64,000 nucleotides of DNA from Tubiluchus corallicola. Its lineage: Eukaryota; Priapulida; Priapulimorpha; Priapulimorphida; Tubiluchidae. The notes below the pieces were generated by a model, which was not told where the DNA came from, searched no databases, and saw only the letters and a program-made list of their open reading frames with translations. The position numbers and the translations under genes are program-made. The DNA lies in assembly GCA_030141605.1 (NCBI GenBank), contig JAQGDQ010000003.1, positions 2,437,501-2,501,500 on the forward strand, given 5' to 3'. Shown here piece by piece: positions 26,001 through 39,204 of the stretch; position 1 is the first letter of the stretch, and each line of letters begins with the position of its first letter.

Positions 26001-28080
26001 TTTACTGTTATATTTTTATTATGGAACACATGTCATTGCGAAGCTGAGTTATGAATATATTACAGTAATGACTAAGGCTATAGAGCAGAAATTTGATTAT
26101 TACTCATAAACAATAATTAAAGTTGTTACATCCTCGCTAAAAATATTTTTCACCCGAGTCATTGACACGACATTTATGATGTCTCAGTTCGTTAATAACG
26201 CATATAACCGCCAAAATGAACGTTGAGACCAAAGACATTTGCGCACTGTATGGCAAGCTGCGCAGAAAGACCATTATATTTTAGCTCAAGATTATTATCA
26301 TTAACTATTAACAATTCATATTACTTTTACTGTAAAAGTTACATTTAAAAATTTGGTATGACATAAACATTATTGTACGCTAACTAATCAATATTAATTA
26401 TATTATCGTGACCTTTTGCTTTTTGAATGCAAAACAATTATAAGTTTGCTTATTGTATTTCTACACGAGGTGAAAGGCAATTTCTCATTTTTTCGTTTAC
26501 TTCGGTTGAAACAATGATTTCATTTTTTAAAATTGTTATTGCCTAAATCAAGGAGATTTCCCAGATAATCCGGAGAGCTGCTCATTCACAAGAATTCGCT
26601 CGTTCACCCGTTCTTGCATATGCAGACACCACAAAGGCGTATTAAACTCTTTCGATCCACAAAAGGAATTGTATTTTTATTGATATTCAGTTACAAATGA
26701 ACTAAATGGTAAAAAATGTCTTTTAGTATATGTTAGTAATATGATCTTGTACAGCTTTAGCGTGTGGCTCAGGTGCAGAGTATTGATGAAGCGCTCTGTA
26801 ATGACTTCCTTAAAGGGTAGCTTTGTGCAATTATCGAACTAGAATTTTTCCCAATCATGTGACCTTTTAAATTGATAATTTGCCACAGTAATGTTAAAAT
26901 GCGATATGTGTCTTACAGTGAAAATTGTCGTGTGATTGAGGAAAACATCTTGAAATCAACAAGGTATCTGTGAATGAAAACTGAAAAGGCGTTATTGTTT
27001 ATATGAGTTGAGATCAGGAATAACCAGCACTTATGTATAATTTTTTAAAATTCCTTTAGCAGCTAGATTCCTTCGTTGACCCATTATCATTCAACGATAA
27101 TGCCCACAGATCAAAATAGACAATACATGACGAAAGTTGTTAACTTAAGCCTATAATATCATATTAAATCTTATTCAGGAATTTTAAAATCGCCACCATT
27201 GTGTAACTGGATATACACTTCGAGTGCTTCAAATCTATTGATGCCTTATCTTGAAGAATCAAATGTAACAAGATGTTGACTCAAGGCATACTTGAAAGTC
27301 GAAATTTATTTAAACTTGTTTTTTGGTACAGAAGTCAGCCCAGGTGTAATAACTATTTGAAGGAAACGCCGGCCATGCAGAAATAAAAGATAATTCTGAC
27401 GCCTCCGCCTATGAAAAAAGTCTGTATGAGGAAGCGCAAAAGCTTTTAAATTTCAAAGTGACAAGTAATAAGTGGCGAGATATCACGCGTGATAATGAAT
27501 AAATGAGATTTTATTGAGCCTCTTTCATCTAAACGAAATCGTGTTTTATCTACAGAGAAATGCATTATTTTCCTTTTCACGCGGTTTTACATGTCATATC
27601 TTTTACTTTTACTTTTAAATTTTATCTAAAGATTTCAAGCGCAAAAGCCACTTCATCGCATTGACATGTCTGCACATTTTCTCTTACATCTTGCATTTCT
27701 CACATCGACCTGTATATTATTATTGTGCGTATTTAGCCACAGTTTCTACACGTAGGTCTATATGGCAGTAGTTAGATTACTTATTAACAAAAATAATTTT
27801 TACATGGCTGCAAATGTAACAACGGCTGTTTTAATTTTTTAAAACTCTTGTCCATACAGTACTACTAAGGTAACTAATATATTTTACCACATTTCCAAAA
27901 TTTTTTGAAACTTACCCACATTATCAGTTTTAATCATTATATACTATGCATCGCAAATTGTAACCTTCTTACAGGTTCCTTTATATGATTGTTGTGTTAT
28001 CGTGATGTTATGTTGAAACGCTACTAACAGTTGAAATAAACTATGTCAATGTTTTCTTAATTAAATTTCATTTCCCCATT
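23080..28080. other. Unique AT-rich non-coding stretch
   Basis: No gene is supportable. A 134-codon frame at 23197-23601 starts just after the LINE tail but shows no known motif and is within chance length. Small duplications occur, such as GGTAATCCTWACAGT near 24770 and 24820. TACATGTA palindromes lie at 24140, 24166 and 25127. Confidence 0.55.
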
Positions 28081-28084
28081 GATA

Positions 28085-28335
28085 ACTCTTCTACGGTTTT
28101 TCTCATCCTTTCCTCCTTCTGTCTCTCTTTCTGTCTCTTCCATCTCTATTTTTGTCATTTTTGCCTCTTTTCTCTCCCTTCCTCTTCTTCTTTCTCTTCT
28201 ATCTTCCCCTTTTTACCTGCTCCACTGCAAGCCCGCTGCTCCTCATCCTTTTTTTCTCTCATTTCCTTTTCAATTTTTCCTTTAAACTGTCCTGTTTTCT
28301 TTTTCACTGTTTTTCTTTTTGTCTTTAAGCTTTTC
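28085..28335 (+). repeat. Long impure polypyrimidine tract
   Basis: About 250 bases strongly enriched in C and T on the plus strand (TTTCTC, CCTTCC and TCTCTT words), without a strict repeat unit. It creates a Ser/Phe/Leu-rich open frame that is a composition artefact. Such tracts can form triplex structures. Confidence 0.85.
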
Positions 28336-28339
28336 TAAA

Positions 28340-29815
28340 AAAGATCCATTTGTGCTACAACAAATTACAACTGGAAAAACCTGCAAATTGGCGGTGTTCC
28401 TTCTGACTATTTTAGTACTTTAGCCCTACTACCATGTAAGCAACAAACCGTGCAGGCGATAATTCAAGTTCTACAACACTGACGGTTCAATCACTTCAAC
28501 TTACTAATTACAAATAATCGCCAGAACATTTCTGTCCATAGCCAAGCACATCCTGTATGGTTAAAACAGGGTAACAAAATCAGGTTAGTTCTTACTGGAC
28601 AAATTACTAGCGCACAGCCTAGTGACTGTTGTCTTTCAATGCGTGGGTGAAGATTTGAAGACAGGTCTATGTTAGACTTAGTCTGCCTGTCAACAATAAC
28701 TCATTGTTAAATTAAGACGTGTACACTCCGATCAACTGATTTTACAGATTGAAATGAAATACATTACACTATCTACTTTCCATGGAAACATTTTTTTAAA
28801 CAATTCTGCTTTTATTGCATAAACGTCCACCTTCACAGATAAAGGCGAACTAAATGTAGCACCACTCACACAAACGCTAACCATATCCGGTAATGCTTCA
28901 CTTTAGCAAACTTCGTTTTCAGGTCGCTACCCTGTATTACATCTACATGTAACTCCGTTTGACCTTTTTTCTGAAATGAAATGCTCGTTCACAGCTGCAA
29001 GAATTCCTCCCTCTTAATTCTCACTGATGAAAATTCTAGTCAAGTATAGGATAAGAGCGCTTGAACATTTTTATAGTACTTACTCCTACTCTACCTCCAC
29101 CCATGTGAGCAATGATGATTTGCACATATAAATAAAAAAAAGGTACACCCCACCTTAAAAATGTTTTAGAAGAGCGCTGCAGCTGATTCATACACATCAC
29201 CTCAACATTATATATATGACGGAATAAACCGGATATACGCAAACAGCCTAGAGGTAAAAACCTCCCCTTGTACCAGAATTAATAATTTCCACTCGATTCA
29301 TATGCACACTACTGTATGCATTAATATTTGCGAACCTCCACATGTATGAATTTAACATTGCAAAAGAACCACATTTTCGAGAATTTTCATTGGGAGATTC
29401 TTGTTTAATTGTTCAAAGTAGTTTTAATGTAGGGTGACCCTTAAAATGCCCATAGATTTTGATCACAACATTTTAAGAAGAAAATAACGAAATCGCTTGA
29501 AAATTACCACACCGGTAATGTAGTCGTTTATGTATATTCATCAAAAGTTTTATGTCATTCCTGCAGAAATGAGTGAAAATATGAATGCCCGAAAAAATTT
29601 CGTGTCTATATTGTTAAAATTTTCTGTAAGTGCTCTGTGTCCACCATTTTCAATGCAAATTAGACGAAGGCATTTCTGCCGACAACTGAGCTGACACAAT
29701 CTCTCACTTCTTTAAGGGGTATTTGTCCCAGCACACAATAATTTTTGCCTTTAGTTCCCTACGTCAAACGATTCTGCGCGACACTGGTCTTTCAGTTTGA
29801 AATACCCTAATCCAG
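28340..29815. other. Unique non-coding stretch
   Basis: No exon, RNA gene or mobile element seen. A TACATGTA palindrome lies at 28944. Confidence 0.5.
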
Positions 29816-29972
29816 AGGATTAAACCCATTTTTTTCTTACAATAAATCTTAATCAGTGTGACACATGGCAGCAAAACAATAAAGAAATCTATTAGTTTAC
29901 ATCATGATCTTCACAACAGAAAATAAACCCCTGACTAAGATTTGTTGTCAAGAAAAAAATGGGTTTAATCCT
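29816..29972. repeat. Long inverted repeat (about 41-bp arms)
   Basis: The outer 23 bases, AGGATTAAACCC..TTTTTTTCTT (29816-29838), are perfectly repeated in reverse complement at 29950-29972. Inside, after a one-base bulge, AATCTTAATCAG (about 29845-29856) pairs with CTGACTAAGATT (about 29932-29943) with one mismatch and one wobble-type pair nearby. The total stem is about 41 bp around a loop of about 75 bases. It could be the palindromic core of a MITE, or fold as RNA hairpin on either strand. There is no obvious target duplication: the flanks CCAG and GATGAG differ. Confidence 0.85.
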
Positions 29973-29974
29973 GA

Positions 29975-31620
29975 TGAGAGCTTTATAGGTTGACGTGGTT
30001 GTTTTTCAATTGATGATTAGCCGACACGATTGTTCCATCATTTAATTTTTAAACATGCAAAAGTTTTTCGGCCATAGCTTAAAAACTGCAAAAACTATAA
30101 ACTTGTAACTTTCGCAGCCAAAAGTTAATTTATTGTGATATCAGGTTGCGAAATTTCAACTGCGTACCCTACATGCAACCACATAATTATCAATTACGCG
30201 TGATCATTATGCTCGGCGAGGGCACTCAAAGCTTTACTCTACAAGACTACAATATGAAACCGAAAATCTTCGATAATATTTGCAGAATTACTTGGTATTA
30301 ATAGGAAACTGTGCAAGAAAGTATGACGTTAGATGTTTTAAGTAATGTTCGATTCATTTTTGAAGAATCTTAATAACAACAGCGTTGGTTCTTATACTTA
30401 GCAATAATTTTTCATGAGCCTAGACATTAAAAAAGCAGAATTGACCATGCGCTTTTCTCTGTCAAACTGACTCAAACACTGAGGCATCAGTAGTTATTTG
30501 AAAGTTGCAATAACATTTACCGTCAGGGAATCACCTTTTAAGCATTTCCTATAGAAGCAAACTTCATAGATTGTAAACACAAAACCAATTCTGAACGTTT
30601 CATTAAATTGCAGAGTGAAACTGCTGGTCTAAATTGGTAAGTAGTGGTAACAGCTTCTACTGACAAGCAATTACATTTCGCGTGAAAGTTAACAGGGTTT
30701 AGTCAAGTGTTATAATTAAATGTGGTTTTCAAAAATGCAATTCAAAGACAAAATTTAGAATGCAGAGAGCAATCACACAACTGAAAGGGCACCTCAATAT
30801 GTGAATAGTAATTGTCTAATATAATACTTTATAATCGCAAGATACTTAAAATGAACGTCACGAAATTGAATATATCAAATATATATCTACTTAACTACTC
30901 AACCCTTGTAACACAGGATACTCAGCAATGAGTGAACAGTTTTGATTCAGGCCGAAACACCAACGTGTTCATTTTCACGATACCCAATTTCTGCAATAAA
31001 TTGCACTTTTTGATAACCAACTATTAAATTATTCACACTACGTTACTCTGTTAAGTATTAATATACTCTGTTTAAGTTTCTCAGAATTGGATAATTAGTT
31101 TCTTGAGTGTACTTCGGTGTTTGGGGTAAGTTGGGCGGTTAGGCGGTTATATAACGTACCTTGCTGCCCAAAAGAGGTAAAGCTAGCCAGCCTCTACGTA
31201 CTGACTAGACGAAAATTCAGAAACAATGCAATCATGACTTTTTGTTCTTCCAATCGAGGCTTAATTATCGTGCTCTAATAGTTTATGATATAATATCGAT
31301 TAATTTTAGTTATGCAAGTAGAAATCATCTCTCTATTAATGGGAAAATGCACACAAGCGAAGTACCTGCATAATAATTATGCATGGTAAGCTAATTAAAA
31401 TACGTCAGCAATGTAAGCCCAGGGGAAGCCATGAAGTTAATAATTAGCAAACACAAATCAATACCAAAAATCGAAAAAGTAGGAAACGACATTTATTACG
31501 CACATAATTATGCATGTGTATAACAAACTTATCGACGTGATTCCCGAATAAATAGTTTGCATAACTAAGAATAAAAACAGACATTGCGAAAACAGTTTCT
31601 TCTGTAAGTACTACTGTAAA
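29975..31620. other. Unique AT-rich non-coding stretch
   Basis: No supportable gene. At 30612-30640 a TTGCAG...GTAAGT pair bounds a 23-base segment, which is most likely a chance pseudo-exon. Confidence 0.5.
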
Positions 31621-31626
31621 TATTAA

Positions 31627-31672
31627 TTGTGTGTGGGGGTGGGGGGTGGGGTGCGTTCGTGCGTGTGTGTAC
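31627..31672 (+). repeat. G-rich (GT)n tract with G-quadruplex potential
   Basis: GTGTGTGGGGGTGGGGGGTGGGG followed by GCG/GTGT repeats. Several runs of three or more G with single-T spacers fit an intramolecular quadruplex in the plus strand. It lies in otherwise AT-rich DNA. Confidence 0.75.
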
Positions 31673-31679
31673 ACTGTAG

Positions 31680-34600
31680 GAAACTAGATTTACCTTTTTG
31701 CGTAGGCTTATACAGGAACTGTGTATTTTTAGTACCGTGTGCTAACTATTGTATGGTTTGTATAACTGCATGGAAAGTTTGTTACAGATGTAAAGGATAT
31801 TTTTTTGCACCAAAAAATTTGCAGTTTTAACGAAATACCGTTAATTAAAAGGACGTCAAAATCAAGAATCCGCCTTTTTAAGTTTCAAAAACATATTTCT
31901 ATTTTCAAGCGTTAGTATAGCGAGTTTTTGGTCACGCTTCGAGTGCTTTTATGGACACACGTTACGCATGCGTCTGCCCGCGGCTGAGCATCCACTTTTG
32001 TTCGCTTTGTGAAAAACAACTTAAATATCTAGTAAAACTTGTCCCACAAATAACATTTTTCTTGTCACCCAAACAATATCAACGCCTTTGGAGAATATTC
32101 GGCTACGCCACTTCATATCTTATATCCATAAATTAAATCGACGTCAACAGGCAGAATTATCGAGTAAAAGAGCATCAGAACTGGGAAATGAATCGAAGGC
32201 CGCGAGCTGTAGAACAAAATATTTATAAAATCGTGCGAACTTGAGCCAGTGGCACTTGCCGAACAAAAAACTTGACAACAATAATTAACAGCGGAAGAAA
32301 CAGCCTAATTAAAAATTTAATTAAGACTGTTTTTGCAATCTCGACCAATGAGAAGTTTTCGTTTAACAAAAATTGTGATAAATGTTTCCAATCATTCCGC
32401 AAGGTTTAAGAAAATGAAAAAAGTGCTTTGCCTCAGGAGTTTTGTAAAACACGAAAATGATGCCATTGAAAGCATTTGTGAATGTGTATTTATAACTTTA
32501 CTGAACGTCCGATTCCCTTGTTGAACTTTTATAATTCAACGAAATAATTTTTTACTATTTTTAAAAGCCATTTCATAAAAGCCATCTAGCTGTACTTTGT
32601 TCTGCTAGGGTTAGTTTCTGAACACGTTTAAACACGGTTTATCTCAGTTTTAAGAAAACTACATAATGTTTTGTCACTGATTTGGTTCACATAGGCCTAT
32701 GCCTGTATAGATAATGGGTTCATATGTATACATATATATGACGTGGTCTTATAGAGTATGCGCACAAGGTGTTTAGAGTGTTAATGTCTATTGTGTCCGT
32801 CTTTTTCATGAGTGTTTTTTTCTTAAAAATTTAATAGTAATTTAGTTGTTTGACGTTGTCCAACGAGAAAAGAAAGTGACTGCTGATAAACCTTGAGCGT
32901 AAGATGCTGTAACGAAGAACAAAACCGATAAAATCCTTTTTACGACGTATATCAGAAAGCAGCACATTGATATAGCGTACTTCGACTACATTTTCGGCTA
33001 AGGTTTACCATTTATCGATGAACCGTATTATATGAAAACACAAGCTAGTCGTCACTTCCTCTCATGTATCCAACGAAAATATTTTACGTCTCTGTGTCCT
33101 GGCGAAATGTTTTTCCTACAGCTTACAACAGTGCAAATTACTGTTTAAACTACCCACAAGGTAATCTTCAGTCACGCAGTGCATTGCATATTGAACTTGA
33201 AACGTCTTTTTCCCAGTTTAAAATTGGGTGACGGCAGCAGCTATCTACAACGGGATTTCGCTTCTCGTGTCAATTTTCTAGTTGCGAAAATCACAGAGGC
33301 GGAATTTCGTTTATACAAATTTCTTTCATCACGCATACGAAGTTCAGGTAAAGTACAAAGGCGCCGACGCCGGAATTACCTGTTGAGAAATGTCTGCTAC
33401 TGTTTAGCCAAACAAAGGCTTAGACTACTTTAAAGTGTATTTGACTGTATTTCATTATTGACTCTACTCTTTTAAATGAATGGTCTTACACTCCAAATTT
33501 CAAGTCTACTAGTGCTATATCATTCAGCTTTTCATACAACGTGTAAAAGTCTTATGAAGAAGTTCTACATTATTCCACATTCTCTTTTTAAATATTTGTA
33601 GACGCTATCTAACTGCTTGGTGTGATATCACTATATATTTGCGCCACTATTTGTTCAACAATCTCGGTGATGTTTTGTAATCGAAGAATGGTCATTAATC
33701 ATAAAGACACACTACATTCACCAAGAAAGGTATGCTAATGGGGAAATAAAGACATTTTTAACAAATGTGGAAGTTATAATTGTTCATAATTCACAAGCGA
33801 AGTTTTTGAACATCTCAGTACCATCAATCTTAAAGCTTTGCATCGACCGCACCTGTCAAGTTAATTCAGGTGCAAACACGTGAAAACATTAATCATTAAT
33901 TTATAATGAAATCAACGCAAAGCAATACTCCTTTAATTAAGCGACTACTTCAGATGGCGATCAAAAAAACTGTGTACACGCATCGGCAAATCAATGAATC
34001 AACATTGATGGATACGTCCTAACATAAACTGCCTGCAGTTTTTCGACAGTAATACTGTTATTAACGCCAGTAATTCTATTTAGTTATGAAATCAATTCAA
34101 TTAGTTAATAGCGCAGTGACTCAGGATTGCTTATGCTGTATGCTTTACGCTCATTAAACTTAAAACTGCGGCGATGAAAAACAGGCATAACCGGTTGCTA
34201 AACCAATGAAAGCACAATGGCCCACGTATGCATCTTTATAACTCAAGCTGCCTCAGTTACTTCGTGATTGCTAGCTGAGCTCACACGTATATATAGATAT
34301 TCCTTTAAACTTCCCATAACCTTAATTATGTTCTTTATTAAACGGTTTAATCAACAGTTAAGCAGGTTAGCGCGCAGATTATATACCGAGCAGGATTAAG
34401 AAACAAAATTTGTTCCACAATCGATTTACCTCTGCAGAAAAAAATGTGAGCCGACAGATTGAAAATACGTTCTCCGGTTTTTGTGCAACATCAACGACTT
34501 TAGTTAAAATGTTTCCCCTAAATTAATTTCCTTTTGTTCTTACACAAGAATGCAGACAGTTGAACAGGTTTTGCTAATACGATTTTGGGATTATGGTACA

Positions 34601-37600
34601 GTTGAGTTTGAAGGTCAAGGTCACCGTTGGTTGATCAGTAATTGAATGAATGAACGTGTACTATATAACCTTCAATATGCTTCTAACTCAGTTTTCTCGC
34701 AAAGGGGAAATAGTAAAATATTTACGCAGCACTTAGAGGCGTTTCTAGTTTCGACACCTCCGTGGATGAAAATAATGTTAAAAACAAAGCTATTTTAAAA
34801 TCTAGTTATGATATCTGGTATTAAAGAAAATATCACAGCCAAATTAGTTTTCAAAATGAAAATTCATATATTTCTGAAAGTTTTCTTGTTTGGGTACACA
34901 GTGACGTATTATTATGTATAAGTTATAAAATTTTTGAAACTGTAACTACCGTTTACACGCCAGAGACGATGAAAAGCTACCAGCCCATGGTCTTGAAACG
35001 ATTGATCATAAATCTTAGACAGTTCAAACAATCACGTTTTATTAAATTCCGCCAGCTGAATAAAGGGCCGTTGCTTAGACATAACAAGCAGATATTATCA
35101 GGTATGTAAGTCACGTTTTTAGTCAAACAAATGTTATTTGTACAAAACCCTTAATCTTATCGCGTAACCTCGCAATTTTAGCCAATTTGATTGGATACAT
35201 TCTTGAGCCTGCGACACGTTTACCAAGCTCAATGTCTGTTATCCCACGGCGACTTTAAATGGGTGTTTTCTTGTAATTTTTACTAATTATTTAAGCAAAC
35301 AAGATTTTCATAAGTGCAAATATTGCCTAACGTAGATCATCTGCATTCAAACATTCAGATTAAGTTCAGGCTTACCAAACTAAAGATGGGGACCACTAAG
35401 TACATGGGCCAGAAAACTGAGCCATTACTGGCTGCGCTACTCAAAAACTACCTAAAACGGGGAGACACCCAGGATGTTGTTTTTTGTCTTTTTTTTATCC
35501 GAAGTGCATGATTTGGTTAATTCTAATTCTAAAGTCGGTATCATTTTTAATCAGGTGCGTTTTTGCGGCATACTATGCATAAAAATTTTTTGGAAATAAC
35601 ATAACAAGCTTACCTCTAAATAGATCCAAAAAATAAACGAACAATATGAGCATAGGAGTTGTGATTGCGTAACTGAACTGCATCTTGTCAAGATAGGGAA
35701 AAATCCCAGTTTCAACAAATCCGCTTTTTACTTAACTCTTTACCACACAAATGTCTTATACTTTCCGGCTAGAAAGTGTTTAGCTTGAGTCTGCTCAACG
35801 TCTTTCAGACCCTGTAATAGGTTTTCAACGGTAAATATCATCCACCATAAACATCGTTAAACCAAGCGGCGATGATGATATTATGCACGCAGAGTTTTGC
35901 GTATCAAACACAAGTTTATGTTTATCGTTAATGATTGCTACTGTCCCTTGTGTCCCCGATATACGCGCAAACAAAACACGCAGTTTTTACTCGGTGCGGT
36001 AGCAATTCCCCGCGCAATTATACATGTAATGTAACGAAATGCAATTAAATCAACAGGTATAATAATGAGCAGGTATGAATCAGGTGTAGCAACAGCTGCT
36101 GCATCGCACATGAGCGTGTGTGAACTGAGCTCTGTCTCTGCTTCACACGACTAACCATTGCGGCCTGGACGCTACCACGCTGTGTTATTCAACGCTGCAG
36201 TTAAAGTGAACGATCAATGCATGACAGAGATGCGCTCAACAGTTACTGTGGACTCCTCTTTCGGATGCTGCACTCTTTACGGCCACATTGCTGTTCGTTC
36301 GCTTGATGCTGAAAAATTAATTTAAAAGTAATTCATGTAGTTAAATATTGGCAATAGTTAAAAATACTGGGAAATAGTTTAGCGCAAATTGATCGGGCTA
36401 GTAGCTTAGGAATTCAAGAATATCATAGATGGAAACAAAAAGTGTTCAAAACTGTATACCTCAAGATTGTTTTTTTTAGTAGCAACCTAGTAATGTCTTG
36501 TTTTGAGATTAAAGCACTAGGCCTATACCTGGCAAATTATTGGTAAATTTTCAGTACTGTGAATATTCTTTTCAGGTGCTCATATTTTATTTTCAGGTGC
36601 TCATGCTTGTGAGTATATCGCGTTTTTTTACATTAAATTTTATTCGTTCTCTTGGTGTTATTCAGGTTAAATTAACGTAGGCTTAGCCAATATTAAGCAT
36701 CAACATGGGACAAAGCAGCTGATTATTATAATGAGCCGAGAATCGGCATGGATACTAAATACAAATTTTTTGCTAATTGTGAAAAAAATTTGGTTTTGAA
36801 TTGCTTGTTTCTCTTAGCATTGCTTTTGTTTTTTTCTTGAGACTGCATTATAGTCTACAAAGTTTAACTAAAGAGATGTTGAACGTGATACAAGCTCTTA
36901 GGGAGCAATTTAATACAATTGGGAATTGCAATACTTGCCCTTAAGGACAAAATGGATTAGGAAATGTGAATAAAAACCAGTAAGCTTAACCGTAGTTTGT
37001 TTTAAAAACGTAGCGTGTTTTTTGCAATAATAATTTAAACAAATGATAATACGGGTATCATAATGATTCGTCGAATAATAATAATACTAAAGGTCAAACT
37101 TTTTAAAGAGCATAAATTATTGTACGTAGAATAAAATTATAAAATACTAATTCATATTTGCTTGCCAACTTTACCCTAAGTAATTAAATTAATCGGCACT
37201 TTAATGTTGAAAGCGAACAGTTGTAGCTTAATGCCTTTAATTGTCCCTTTTGAATGCCAACACGTTTTAGCAAAAACAGATGCAATTAGAAATAATCAAA
37301 TGGTTCAGCTGAAGAAGCAAGCAAGAAAGATGAAATTGCACGTAATTCAGGCTCATGAAATTGCCTGTAGGGACAGACAAAAAGGTTCAAACAATTTCAC
37401 ATTGCGTTGTTAAATTACCTAATTGTATCGTTATTAATGCTATTTGTCTGCAAATTTAAGTATAAGACCTCACTGGAGGAATAATTAAGACTCAGCAGTG
37501 CAATTTAATATTTTTGCCTATATAATTTTATTGCAGCCTTTGCACTGAGAGTACATTAATTTATAATGACAATGCAGTGTTCTGTTTTTGTCGTTTATTT

Positions 37601-39200
37601 ACGTGAAATGCAGATTTATAATCGATTATATCTAGAACATCAGTTGTATGTGAAAGATAAATGTTTAAATACGTGAAATACGATTTTTATTTATCACATA
37701 AGTGATGTGTGTACACCATTAAACTTGTGTAAACAGTTTCGCTACTTCTGGGTCACTTTGATCGGTCTATAATCGTTTATTCAATCATTCCTCGTTTATA
37801 TCAAAACTATAACGGAAGCATTCTATTGTCCTGTTGGCAATTTCCACAAACAAAACTGTATAAGCCGAACAACAATTGATTTCCTGTAGAGCAGCGACAA
37901 TGAATCCAACTTGTGTCGGACTAACAACTTTCTAATAGCAGTCAATAACACAGCTTCCTCCCAAAGCTTGTCTGGCGGAAATAAGAGAGGAGTACAACCA
38001 TGTGGAACCAATGTGTCCCCAGGCATGCACGAAAAATACAATTGATGGTTATGATATACGTACATGCAGTATTATCACCACACCCATTAATAACGCCAGT
38101 CGAAGTTAAAGAGCTTGTCAGGCTGCATTATTGCACTAGAACATGCAGTGGGATTATTAATGTCTGAAACTCTATTCATTTGCGTTAACATTAATGCTTT
38201 GAATAGCTCCGTCGACATTTTTATATCGGTTTTTTAATCCTATGGCGGAACTATTAATCATTAGCAAATTAACTTGGGCCATATTTTAAATTGCATTGAA
38301 TGAATTAATTTTTACTCTTAAAATAATCGGTTTGGTTTATCGTGTATTTATACATTATCATACAAATTTGTTATTATGAAATTACAGGAAAGAAATCAGG
38401 GCGATGAGTTTGCTTGCTTTTTATTTTTACAAATTAAACCAAAAACACGCTCATCTGAGTTTCGAAACTACATTGCTACGGTTAATACAATTATGTTAAG
38501 GTCATGTAAGGTATTTATATTGTTCTTGGTTGCTATCAAACTTTTCATTTACTGTACTGTAGACTTACCATATAATGCAGCTTATATCGAAAAGGCTATA
38601 GTTACTATACATATGATATATGTTAAGGAAATTGCCTTGCAAGTCTTAAGTTTGTCATTTGATTGAACAGTTTGCTAATAGTGTATATTGCCGATTTAAA
38701 AAATTATTTAATATCATTATAACAGGGTATAGTTACAGCTTGCATTATGTATTTGCGCACAATTTCACGTGTTGTTCGTACGGTTTTCATTTTATTCTTT
38801 TAGACAAAACCTTTATGTTTTCGTTTTGCGAGAGAACACCCTTTCTCAGAACAGCGGCGATAAAAAAGGTGGCCTGTGATTACGATTCAGCACGTGTTAC
38901 TTTGTGTTTGCCGTATGTCTGTGAAGTATTGTTAACGGATTACGCCGTGATCTGCCTCACTCCTGTCTTGACTAATTCCGTCAAAACTGCACTCGAGACA
39001 CGGATTCCAAGCACACGTTACCGGATTCTTTCACCGTCTGGCAATTGCGGCACTAGTAATTATGAATGTTATTGAGAGTTTGAAAAACTACGTTAAACTG
39101 ACGTTGATAAACGCACATGAATGACGCGGAAATTGAACACTGAAGCTCGCTAACAGAGAAAATTGAATATTAAATACTTCATGCCTCATTTACAATTGCA
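31680..39200. other. Unique stretch with CNE-like patches
   Basis: No gene is supportable. The two adjacent frames at 38376-38666 and 38659-39075 (96 and 138 codons) look eye-catching but have no motif and are within chance. Patches dense in TAATTA, ATTAAT and CATTAAT words, of the kind often found in conserved enhancers, lie at about 32280-32330, 33840-33960 and 38080-38310. Around 35900-36300 GC and CpG rise locally. Whether any of these is conserved cannot be seen from one sequence. Confidence 0.45.
36046..36115 (+). promoter_or_regulatory. E-box and CAGGTA cluster, possible enhancer fragment
   Basis: Within 59 bases there are CAGGTA (36054), CAGGTA (36070), CAGGTG (36081), CAGCTG (36093) and CACATG (36107). 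CAGGTA/CAGGTG are typical Snail/Zeb-type sites and CAGCTG is a bHLH site. The cluster lies in a locally CpG-richer island (about 35950-36300) and next to a TACATGTA palindrome (36021). Function is inferred from motif density only. Confidence 0.25.
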
Positions 39201-39204
39201 AGTG

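Noticed and set aside
34421-34460. Minus-strand acceptor TTTTTTTCTGCAG followed by a short open frame to a stop
   Set aside because: The readable tail of about 27 codons has no recognisable content and no partner exon. Likely a chance acceptor.
35038-35103. 46-base segment ending in CAG|GTATGT, open in one frame
   Set aside because: Weak acceptor, and its phase fits none of the other exon candidates.
38376-39075. Two adjacent, slightly overlapping plus frames of 96 and 138 codons, operon-like
   Set aside because: Length is within chance for 64 kb in six frames. There is no recognisable domain and no ribosome-binding logic in a eukaryotic window.
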